From: Oscillospiraceae bacterium
Lineage (GTDB): Bacteria > Bacillota > Clostridia > Oscillospirales > Acutalibacteraceae
Length of the DNA: 64,000 nucleotides
NCBI GenBank assembly: GCA_022508805.1
Contig: JAFLUM010000009.1
Location: forward strand, 1-64,000
Direction of reading: 5' to 3'
Positions 1 through 6,579 of this stretch are shown here, one piece after another (the first letter of the stretch is position 1; each line of letters starts with the position of its first letter). A model generated the notes under the pieces. It did no database searches. It was not told where the DNA came from and worked only from the letters and a program-made list of their open reading frames with translations. A program made the position numbers and the translations under genes.

Positions 1-83
1 AAAAATTCTTAGGGTCCTTTTTTCTTGTCGTTGTTTAATTTTCAAGGTGCAAAAGCATAGTCCCCGTTGACGGGGTGACTATC

Positions 84-112
84 ATTATATCAATCTGCGA
101 GCTGATTGTCAA
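84..112 (-). promoter_or_regulatory. rrn-type promoter P2 (proximal)
   Basis: On the minus strand a perfect TTGACA (112-107) and a perfect TATAAT (89-84) are separated by 17 bases. Downstream the transcript would carry a CCCCG/CGGGG hairpin (62-75) and then, at about 50-30, a GCACCTTGAAAATTAAACAA segment. That segment resembles the conserved sequence found in Firmicutes rRNA leaders and 16S-23S spacers. An rRNA operon starting just left of base 1 is inferred, not seen. Confidence 0.75.
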
Positions 113-158
113 GAAGTTTTTTTAACTTTTTTGAAAATCTCTCGCAGACAGCTTTGTT

Positions 159-187
159 ATAATATCACACCAAATACGCCTTGTCAA
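159..187 (-). promoter_or_regulatory. rrn-type promoter P1 (distal)
   Basis: On the minus strand TTGACA (187-182) is followed after 17 bases by TATTAT (164-159). It is the upstream member of a tandem pair reading leftwards out of the window. Closely spaced strong promoters followed by a leader are typical of Firmicutes rRNA operons. The gene served lies outside the window. Confidence 0.7.
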
Positions 188-350
188 TAACTTTTTTAAA
201 TTTTTTTCGAATTTTTTTAATGATTTTTTCCCACAACTATATATGGTATATAAAGCCCTTTTCAACCACAAATACTTTAATTTCTGACCCTTGAATAAAA
301 CAAAACTCTATGGAAAAAATACTATAGAATTCTACTTCGGGGAGAACATT

Positions 351-1061
351 ATGGAAAACAGAAAGCGCGAAACAAGAAATAAAAAGCAACTTTTATGGCA
401 AATAGTGGCGATAATTTTGCTGAACGCCATGGTGATAACGGCTATTGCATATTCATACAATGAAAGCACACAAACGCTGTCGCGGCTCGGCTCACGCGGT
501 GAGGAGGTCCGTCAGATACAGCAAAAGCTTCGCGGGTTAGGACTGTATTCGGGCGCGATAGACGGAATATACGGTACAAATACGCAAAAAGCCGTGCGGC
601 AATTTCAAAAAAACTGCGGTCTCACCGTAGACGGTATTGCAGGACCTAAAACGCTGTTGTACCTGGGACTTGGTTCGGGAACCTCGTCGGGTTCAACAGG
701 CGGATACAGCAGCAGCGATATCTATCTGTTGGCGAAGGTAATTGCAGCCGAGGCTCGCGGCGAAAGCTATACCGGTCAGGTCGCCGTGGGAGCGGTAGTA
801 CTCAACCGAGTCCGTCACTCGTCTTTTCCCGATTCCATTTCGGGTGTAGTGTACCAATCGGGAGCGTTTTCCTGCGTTAGAGACAGCAACTGGAATGTTG
901 CGCCTAACGATACCGCAAAAAAGGCTGCTAACGACGCCATAAACGGTTGGGATCCGACAGGCGGAGCTATATACTATTATAATCCCGCAAAAACAAGCAG
1001 TACGTGGATGCGCAGCCGTCCCGTTACAACGACCATAGGAAATCACGTGTTTTGCAAGTAA
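351..1061 (+). CDS. sleB: SleB-type spore cortex-lytic cell wall hydrolase
   Basis: Peptidoglycan hydrolase expected to depolymerise spore cortex at germination. The ATG at 351 is preferred over the TTG at 291 because GGGGAG sits just upstream; the product is 236 residues. It has an N-terminal membrane segment (about 18-40), then a PG_binding_1 domain (LGSRGEEVRQIQQKL ... VDGIAGPKTL, about 45-110), then the SleB/Hydrolase_2 catalytic domain (about 125-236). The catalytic glutamate is expected in AAEARGE, and VLNRV and NHVFCK are typical of the family. Domain order matches SleB rather than CwlJ, which lacks the binding domain. No ypeB partner is adjacent, so a vegetative SleB-like hydrolase is possible. 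It is the first gene after the divergent rrn promoters. Confidence 0.88.
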   Translation: MENRKRETRNKKQLLWQIVAIILLNAMVITAIAYSYNESTQTLSRLGSRGEEVRQIQQKLRGLGLYSGAIDGIYGTNTQKAVRQFQKNCGLTVDGIAGPKTLLYLGLGSGTSSGSTGGYSSSDIYLLAKVIAAEARGESYTGQVAVGAVVLNRVRHSSFPDSISGVVYQSGAFSCVRDSNWNVAPNDTAKKAANDAINGWDPTGGAIYYYNPAKTSSTWMRSRPVTTTIGNHVFCK

Positions 1062-1108
1062 TTTTATATACCATAATATACTGAAAAGCAGTAAAATGTT
1101 ACAGTGGA

Positions 1109-1144
1109 TTAAAGGACGGTGCAAAATGATGCACCGTCCTTTAA
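1109..1144. terminator. Bidirectional terminator between sleB and the GH5 gene
   Basis: A perfect 15-bp stem (TTAAAGGACGGTGCA with its complement) encloses a 6-base loop between two convergent genes. The stem ends are AT-rich on both strands, so it can serve both. Confidence 0.85.
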
Positions 1145-1146
1145 TT

Positions 1147-2427
1147 TCACCTTTTAATAAAGCCTCTGTTTTTTTGTTTAATTAAAATTATTATAAGTAT
1201 CAAAATAACGACCGCGATGACTGCAAAAATAATCGGCAATGTTACGTCGGGGCTTGTTTTTTGAGCATTGTTTATTTCGGTATTTTTCAAAGCCCCGTCA
1301 GCCGATTTAACCATTGTCTCGGCAATTTCGGGAAATACCCATTCGCCCGTAGCTCTGTCATAAAGCCCCCAGCATTCAGCGCCCGATTCGGTTCCGATGT
1401 TATTGTCCCATACGGCGCAGGGAATCCCGTACTGTCCTGCACCTTTTACATAATATTCCGCCCATTTGCAGCGATCCTCAAGATTATTTTTATTTGTTGC
1501 TCCGAATTCTCCTATCACAACAGGGATACCCTTGCTGATAAAAATTTTGTTCAGATCAGAGAAGAATTTGTCAAGCTCTTTTTTGTCACTTTTTGTGAAA
1601 TCGGTAGCGCCGTTTTCGTCCATCGCGAACGAATACGGAGAATATGCGTGTATTGAAACGATAATTCTGTCGTCTTCCGGCAGTTCCATTTTGCGAAGAA
1701 CCTTTGTCAAAGGCGTAGCCGCATAGGCAGGAACCATAATGTGACGGTATGCGTTGTTTCCGCCCGTTGCCCGTATTGCCTTGACGATGGCATCGTTTAG
1801 AGCAAACACGATTTTATACTCCTCATCGGTTCCGCCCAGCCATTCATTTTCGCTGCCCACGGTTCGCGGCTCATTCATTGTTTCAAACACCAAACGCTCG
1901 TCATAATCTTTAAATGTGTTAGCGATATTCCTCCACAAGTTTGCCGTTTTTTCAATATTCTCGGCATATGTATCCTCATTTGACAAACATCCGCCGATGT
2001 CAAAGTAGCTGTCGTCGTGGTGAGAATTGAGAATTACGTACATATCATTATCATAAGCGTAATCCACGACCTCTTTAACGCGTGCCATCCACTCGCTGTC
2101 GATATTGCCCTTTGAATCTGCGTGTATACTCCAAGTGACCGGTACACGAACCGTATTAAAGCCCATCGCTTTAATGTCGAGGATCATTTTTTCGGTAGTT
2201 TTTGGGTTGCCCCACGAGGTTTCGGAGTCAAGTCCCGAACCGTCCCAAGAATCGAGGGTATTGCCTAAATTCCAGCCGATTTTCATTTCCCTTGCGATTT
2301 GAGCGGAGGTTTTGTCGGTATCAAAGCCGTTCGTTGGCATTTCGTTATCGGTTGCAAAGGCAGTTAAACTCAAATTCAGGCAAAGACATATTACCAAAGC
2401 CGTAAAAAAAGATAATAATTTTTTCAT
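1147..2427 (-). CDS. GH5 endoglucanase (cellulase), membrane anchored
   Basis: Predicted beta-1,4-glucan endohydrolase acting at the cell surface. The start was moved from 2511 to the ATG at 2427, which follows AGAGAGGA and gives a proper signal peptide (MKKLLSFFTALVICLCLN); the product is 426 residues. GH5 hallmarks are visible: GWNLGNTLDSW near the start, FETMNEPR with the acid/base glutamate, and VIGEFGA with the nucleophile glutamate. There is no carbohydrate-binding or dockerin module. The C-terminus is a single hydrophobic helix followed by KQKNRGFIKR, so the enzyme is probably held in the membrane rather than sorted by sortase (no LPXTG). The exact GH5 subfamily and substrate (cellulose, xyloglucan or mannan) cannot be fixed by eye. 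Confidence 0.9.
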   Translation of the reverse strand: MKKLLSFFTALVICLCLNLSLTAFATDNEMPTNGFDTDKTSAQIAREMKIGWNLGNTLDSWDGSGLDSETSWGNPKTTEKMILDIKAMGFNTVRVPVTWSIHADSKGNIDSEWMARVKEVVDYAYDNDMYVILNSHHDDSYFDIGGCLSNEDTYAENIEKTANLWRNIANTFKDYDERLVFETMNEPRTVGSENEWLGGTDEEYKIVFALNDAIVKAIRATGGNNAYRHIMVPAYAATPLTKVLRKMELPEDDRIIVSIHAYSPYSFAMDENGATDFTKSDKKELDKFFSDLNKIFISKGIPVVIGEFGATNKNNLEDRCKWAEYYVKGAGQYGIPCAVWDNNIGTESGAECWGLYDRATGEWVFPEIAETMVKSADGALKNTEINNAQKTSPDVTLPIIFAVIAVVILILIIILIKQKNRGFIKR

Positions 2428-2493
2428 TATACCAATCCTCTCTGTATGCAAATGTATTTTACTGCATTTAAATCTGCTTTTCAACCGATAAGG

Positions 2494-2522
2494 TTGACAA
2501 TTTGGGAACATATTGTTAGACT
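2494..2522 (+). promoter_or_regulatory. Putative promoter of the trxB-like gene
   Basis: TTGACA (2494-2499), a 17-base spacer, then TAGACT (2517-2522). The -35 is perfect and the -10 is weak. It lies about 80 bases upstream of the start at 2605, which has an AGGAGA ribosome site. Confidence 0.5.
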
Positions 2523-2604
2523 AAATAAAAAAATTTGCAGAATTGAATTATCGGGTGTGTGTGACATACACTTTGTTTTAGAAAAATATAATAGGAGAAT
2601 ATAA

Positions 2605-3468
2605 ATGGAAACAGTGGATATAGCGATCATAGGAAGCGGTCCTGCGGGGATATCCGCCGCAATCAACGCACAGATACGCCACAAGAGCTTTTATCTTTTC
2701 GGTAACTCTGACTTAAGTGACAAGGTTCAGCGCTCTGAGCTTATTTCAAATTACCCTGCCCTGCCCGATATCAGCGGGGCAGAGCTTAACGCTCTTTTTC
2801 GGGAGCATTTGGAAAAGGCTCAAATCGCCGTTACACAAAAACGCATTACGGGAATTTTTAAAATGAAAAATCGCTTTGTTCTTCTTGCAGACAGAGAGAA
2901 ATTCGAAGCAAAGTCCGTTATTCTCGCAACGGGAACGGAAACCGTAAAGCCCGTAAAGGGCGAACATGAGCTTCTCGGCAGGGGTGTCAGCTACTGTGCC
3001 ACCTGCGACGGTAACCTTTATAAGGGCAAAACCGTTGCCGTGGTGTGCGACAATGCGCCTATGGAAGATGAAGCCGATTATCTTTCTGCACTGGCAGGCA
3101 AAATCTATTATCTTCCGCTGTTTAAGGGCGGCAGCTTTTCCGCCGATAATGCAGAAGTGCTCCCATCGCCCATAACAGAGATATTGGGAGAACAGCGTGT
3201 CAGCGGTATCCGTCTTAAAAGCGGCGAGGAAATTGCCGTGGACGGGGTGTTTTTCTTAAAGCAGTCCGTTTCACCTGCCGTTTTGCTGAACGGACTCGAG
3301 ACTAACGGCGGTCACGTCACCGTTAACCGTGATATGGGAACAAGCGTCAAAGGCTGTTTTGCCGCGGGCGACTGTACGGGACTGCCGTATCAGATAACCA
3401 AAGCTATGGGCGAGGGAAATATCGCCGCCCACTCCGCATTCAAATATCTTTCGGAAATTAGAGATTAG
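2605..3468 (+). CDS. Thioredoxin-reductase-like flavoprotein, NADPH motif degenerate (FFTR-like?)
   Basis: FAD-dependent dithiol oxidoreductase of the TrxB fold, 287 residues (classical TrxB is about 310). The FAD motif GSGPAG is at residues 11-16 and the redox-active CATC at about 132-135. The C-terminal FAD-binding AAGDCTG is present. The NADPH-binding half is odd. Where classical TrxB has GGGxSA this protein reads CDNAPMEDEA, and the HRRxxxR motif for the NADPH phosphate is missing. Loss of exactly these motifs is known in ferredoxin-dependent flavin thioredoxin reductases (FFTR) of clostridia and in related DDOR proteins, so reduction by ferredoxin rather than NADPH is a reasonable inference. 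No thioredoxin gene is adjacent. The gene stands alone between its own promoter and terminator. Confidence 0.8.
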   Translation: METVDIAIIGSGPAGISAAINAQIRHKSFYLFGNSDLSDKVQRSELISNYPALPDISGAELNALFREHLEKAQIAVTQKRITGIFKMKNRFVLLADREKFEAKSVILATGTETVKPVKGEHELLGRGVSYCATCDGNLYKGKTVAVVCDNAPMEDEADYLSALAGKIYYLPLFKGGSFSADNAEVLPSPITEILGEQRVSGIRLKSGEEIAVDGVFFLKQSVSPAVLLNGLETNGGHVTVNRDMGTSVKGCFAAGDCTGLPYQITKAMGEGNIAAHSAFKYLSEIRD

Positions 3469-3503
3469 ATTTTAGATGTTAGATTTAAATATTAGGCAAT
3501 ATT

Positions 3504-3532
3504 AAAACGGAGTCGGAACCCGACTCCGTTTT
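3504..3532 (+). terminator. Terminator after the trxB-like gene
   Basis: A 13-bp stem (AAAACGGAGTCGG/CCGACTCCGTTTT) with a 3-base loop and a T-rich tail. Its A-flanked left arm also allows use by the convergent minus-strand TIR gene ending at 3553. Confidence 0.85.
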
Positions 3533-3552
3533 GCTTTGTATTCTTACGATGA

Positions 3553-6006
3553 TTATTTAATATGTTGCCGTACGATTGCTAAACGTTCTGCGTACATTTG
3601 CATATTCGGACATTTGGCAGTCAGTTGCGCCAAAATCATTTCAGCATTACGCAGATATTTTTGTCTCTCATCTTCTGTGCCGGCAACCTTAAACATATTC
3701 CAGTAGGAAACCGCAAGATCATCATATGCCTCTATTGTCTTGACCTCCGCCGCAAGGTGTTCGCGGATATCATGGCATATTTTATAAAAAGCCTTTGCCT
3801 CATCTAAATTACCCCGTGCATAGCCGATATGCCCCAGCTTTTCAAAGCTGACGGACCAATCCCGTACCGATTCTACGGTTCTCGTCTCTGACGCAAGCTG
3901 TCCGGCAATGGCATGAAGCTTTTCATAAAAATTCTTCGCACCTGTTAGATCTCCCTGCAACTGGCAGATATCACCCAGCTTGCCATAGCCAACGGATAAA
4001 TCCCGCCGTGCTTCCACGGTGCCTGTCTCCGCTGCAAGTTGTTCACTGATGGAAAGGTATTTTTTATAGAAATCTTTCGCACCTGTTAAATCACCGATTG
4101 CATAGCTTATATTTCCCAAATTATTATAGCTAACAGATAAGTCTCGCAGCGACATCGGGGTTTCCGTCTCCGCCGCAAGCTGTTCGGCGATGGCACAAAG
4201 CTTTTCATAAAAAGACTTAGCCTCTGACAATTTGCCCTGCCAATAGCTTATATTGCCCAGCTTTTCAAAGCTAATCGACAAGTCTCGCCGTGCTTCCACG
4301 GTTCCCACTTCTTTCGCAAGCTGCTCGCGGATCACAAGACATTTTTTATAGAAATCTTTCGCCCCTGTCAAGTCATCCAGTGCATAGTCGATATTTCCCA
4401 ACTTTTCAATGCTGGTAGACAGATCTCGCCGCGATTCTACAGTGCCCGTTTCAGTCACAAGCCGTTCACGGAGCGCAAGGCTCTTTGCATAGTATTTCTT
4501 CGCGCCTTCCAAGTCTCTCTGCATTTGGCAGATATCACCAAGACGGTTACAGCTCAAAGACAAGTCCCGCAGTGCTTCCACGGTTCCCGTTTCAGTCGCA
4601 AGCTGTTCAGCGATGGCAAAGCCTTTGCCATAGAAAGCCTTCGCTTCTGTTAGGTCGCCCTGCGCTTGGCAGATATTGCCAAGTTTATCATAGCTAACAG
4701 ACAAATACCTTTGTGTCCAATCGGAATGATAAGCCGCATCCAAAAGTCTGACGGCTTCTAGCAATGCGGTATAAGCTTTATCGGCTTCTGTCAGTTGACG
4801 CAGTTCGTACCAAAAATTGCCCAGATCCCACAAAGCGTTGCACCACTGCCGTCCCATTTCCTCGGCGGGAGTGGCTTCATAAGCAGCACGGTACACCTTC
4901 GCCAGCTTCTCCTGCCAACGGATGGCGGTACGGTAATCACGTTCCACACCTTCGCCGTTGCGGTACATAGATGCCAGCTTTTCAATAGCTTCTGGCAAGC
5001 CTGCTTCCGCCGCTCGTGTAATAAGCTGAACAGCCAACCCGTAGTTTACTTCCACGTCGATTCCGCTCAGGTACGCCAAGCCGATGAAGAAGATGTGCTG
5101 TGGATCGTCATTACTGCTTGGAGTAATGACGGAAGCTAATGCACCGCGCAGAGCATCAGACAAAGCGCCTTTCTTTTTCGGATCGATCGGCGTTGGGATA
5201 TTTGTATACTTCTCTGCAAGCTCACCGCCGTCAGTGGGAACCAATACAGCCGGCAAAATTGTTTTGCCTGCCTTCTGTGCTTCCGGGTATTCCTTTTCCA
5301 AAATATAGTTTTTCTCTTCCAAGAGGTTGGGCGTAACCACCAGTGCAAACAGCTCGCTTTTTTCCATTGCCTTAAGTATAGCGTCATTAAAATCTTCACC
5401 GGGGACTAAAAATTCATCATACCAAATGGCAATATCCCGACAGAAAGAGTTTTGATGTATAAGATTCATAAGCTGCTGAGCATAGCGGCGATCCTTTTTA
5501 CGGTAACTTAAAAATATGTATGCATCAAAAGCAGCGCGCACCTTGGCGACCAATTCGTCGCCCACAAGTACACTGTCGAGGAACTTTTTCAGCTTTTCCT
5601 CAAAGGAAACAGCGGTATCGTCTTTAGCATTGGGATCAAGATACTGCAAATTGCCGCATTTTTTATCGAAATCCCGTTCGATACCGTTTTCCTCCAAAAT
5701 AGGCAGCACGGGGATGTGGCGCTCCATAGCGTGCTTGAACACCGTGTTATGAGCAAAGGTTTCACCGTATATATACCGACCTGTCACCGCCAAAACGATA
5801 AGCTGCATACTGTCAAGACGGCTGATAAAGTTATCGGCATCCTCAGGATGCTCCGGGTCCTCATCGTAAAATACGGCACAGTTATGCAGCTTTAAAATAT
5901 CATCGCTGATGCTTTCAAAGTACTGCTTAACGTCAGTCGGATGTCCGGTGAAATATATACGCGCTTTGCCCTGCGGGGAGGCATTTCCTCTTGTCTTGTA
6001 TTTCAT
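3553..6006 (-). CDS. TIR-TIR-Sel1-TPR protein (putative immune/signalling protein)
   Basis: 817 residues, ATG after GGAGAAAGTT. Residues about 15-145 form a TIR-like fold (ARIYFTGH ... FISRLDSMQLIVLAVT). Residues about 160-290 form a second TIR domain (DAYIFLSYRKKDRRYA ... IWYDEF ... LFALVVTPNLL). In the second domain a glutamate in LEKEYPEA sits where NADase TIRs carry their catalytic Glu; in the first domain that position is not acidic, so it may be inactive. Two Sel1-like repeats follow (about 310-375), then TPR-like helical pairs of 47 residues (about 432-760). This layout is typical of bacterial TIR sensors in which the solenoid recognises a trigger and the TIR consumes or converts NAD. 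It lies 33 nt downstream of an unknown gene on the same strand and is probably cotranscribed with it. An anti-phage role is inference only. Confidence 0.8.
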   Translation of the reverse strand: MKYKTRGNASPQGKARIYFTGHPTDVKQYFESISDDILKLHNCAVFYDEDPEHPEDADNFISRLDSMQLIVLAVTGRYIYGETFAHNTVFKHAMERHIPVLPILEENGIERDFDKKCGNLQYLDPNAKDDTAVSFEEKLKKFLDSVLVGDELVAKVRAAFDAYIFLSYRKKDRRYAQQLMNLIHQNSFCRDIAIWYDEFLVPGEDFNDAILKAMEKSELFALVVTPNLLEEKNYILEKEYPEAQKAGKTILPAVLVPTDGGELAEKYTNIPTPIDPKKKGALSDALRGALASVITPSSNDDPQHIFFIGLAYLSGIDVEVNYGLAVQLITRAAEAGLPEAIEKLASMYRNGEGVERDYRTAIRWQEKLAKVYRAAYEATPAEEMGRQWCNALWDLGNFWYELRQLTEADKAYTALLEAVRLLDAAYHSDWTQRYLSVSYDKLGNICQAQGDLTEAKAFYGKGFAIAEQLATETGTVEALRDLSLSCNRLGDICQMQRDLEGAKKYYAKSLALRERLVTETGTVESRRDLSTSIEKLGNIDYALDDLTGAKDFYKKCLVIREQLAKEVGTVEARRDLSISFEKLGNISYWQGKLSEAKSFYEKLCAIAEQLAAETETPMSLRDLSVSYNNLGNISYAIGDLTGAKDFYKKYLSISEQLAAETGTVEARRDLSVGYGKLGDICQLQGDLTGAKNFYEKLHAIAGQLASETRTVESVRDWSVSFEKLGHIGYARGNLDEAKAFYKICHDIREHLAAEVKTIEAYDDLAVSYWNMFKVAGTEDERQKYLRNAEMILAQLTAKCPNMQMYAERLAIVRQHIK
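3727..4713 (-). repeat. Seven tandem 141-bp coding repeats (47-residue TPR units)
   Basis: Inside the TIR gene the unit RDLSxSxxKLGxIxxxxGDL, followed by xxAKxFYxK and ending EQLAxETGTVEA, recurs seven times without spacers. The period is 47 residues (141 bp). Copies have diverged but share long stretches, so the array can recombine or expand. It is a protein repeat, not CRISPR. Confidence 0.85.
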
Positions 6007-6039
6007 AACTTTCTCCGAAAAATATAAAACAATATTTTT

Positions 6040-6567
6040 TTATATAATATCGAACTTCAGAATACTGTCATTATCAAGAATGCCGCATCGCTGCATTTTT
6101 TCCCAAACACCTTTCGGCACGGTTCTTACATCTTCGGTCACTTCAATCTCTTTTTGTTCATCCTTACAGTAAACACAGGTGAGACGGTCATCCGATAAGA
6201 TATAAAACCAGTTGTAATAACGGTTTTCGTGTAAAAAATCAAAGCTGTCAAAGCACGGAAATCTTTCTCTGTAAACGAACACCCTTCTGCCGAAAGTGTC
6301 CTTATAAAGAGACTTTTCCTTGTCTATACATATTGCCGTGAGCTTCTTTAATTTAGTATACGTTTTTCCCGCTGCTTCAAAGCCGATTTCCTTTAAAAAC
6401 TTATCGGTTTTTTCACAGGGAATTCTTCGGTAAAGTGGTTGCCCCATCTCATCTGTTTCTTCACTTATCCATTCCGCCAGTTTGTCGGTCTCAACAAATT
6501 CTATACTAGGTTTGTCGTTAAGCTTTAAAAGCAAATGATATTTTTCGTTATTTAATTGCATCATCAC
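6040..6567 (-). CDS. Unknown protein, companion of the TIR gene
   Basis: 175 residues with no recognisable family. The start reads GTG-ATG-ATG; AAAGGGA upstream fits the GTG at 6567 best, though the ATG at 6564 is possible. The protein is mixed alpha/beta with a conserved-looking centre (RERFPCFDSFDFLHENRYYNWFYIL) and no signal peptide or membrane segment. It starts 12 nt after the GH95 stop and ends 33 nt before the TIR start, with no terminator or promoter obvious on either side. It may therefore be translated from the GH95 transcript or from an internal promoter. Pairing with a TIR-TPR gene suggests a regulator or partner of that protein, but this rests on position only. Confidence 0.6.
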   Translation of the reverse strand: MMMQLNNEKYHLLLKLNDKPSIEFVETDKLAEWISEETDEMGQPLYRRIPCEKTDKFLKEIGFEAAGKTYTKLKKLTAICIDKEKSLYKDTFGRRVFVYRERFPCFDSFDFLHENRYYNWFYILSDDRLTCVYCKDEQKEIEVTEDVRTVPKGVWEKMQRCGILDNDSILKFDII

Positions 6568-6579
6568 ATATATTCCCTT

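Noticed and set aside
291-350. Upstream TTG start for sleB
   Set aside because: It would add 20 residues ahead of the membrane segment and has no ribosome site, whereas ATG 351 follows GGGGAG.
3727-4713. Regular repeats that could suggest CRISPR
   Set aside because: The repeats are contiguous, 141 bp, in frame and encode TPR units; there are no unique spacers.
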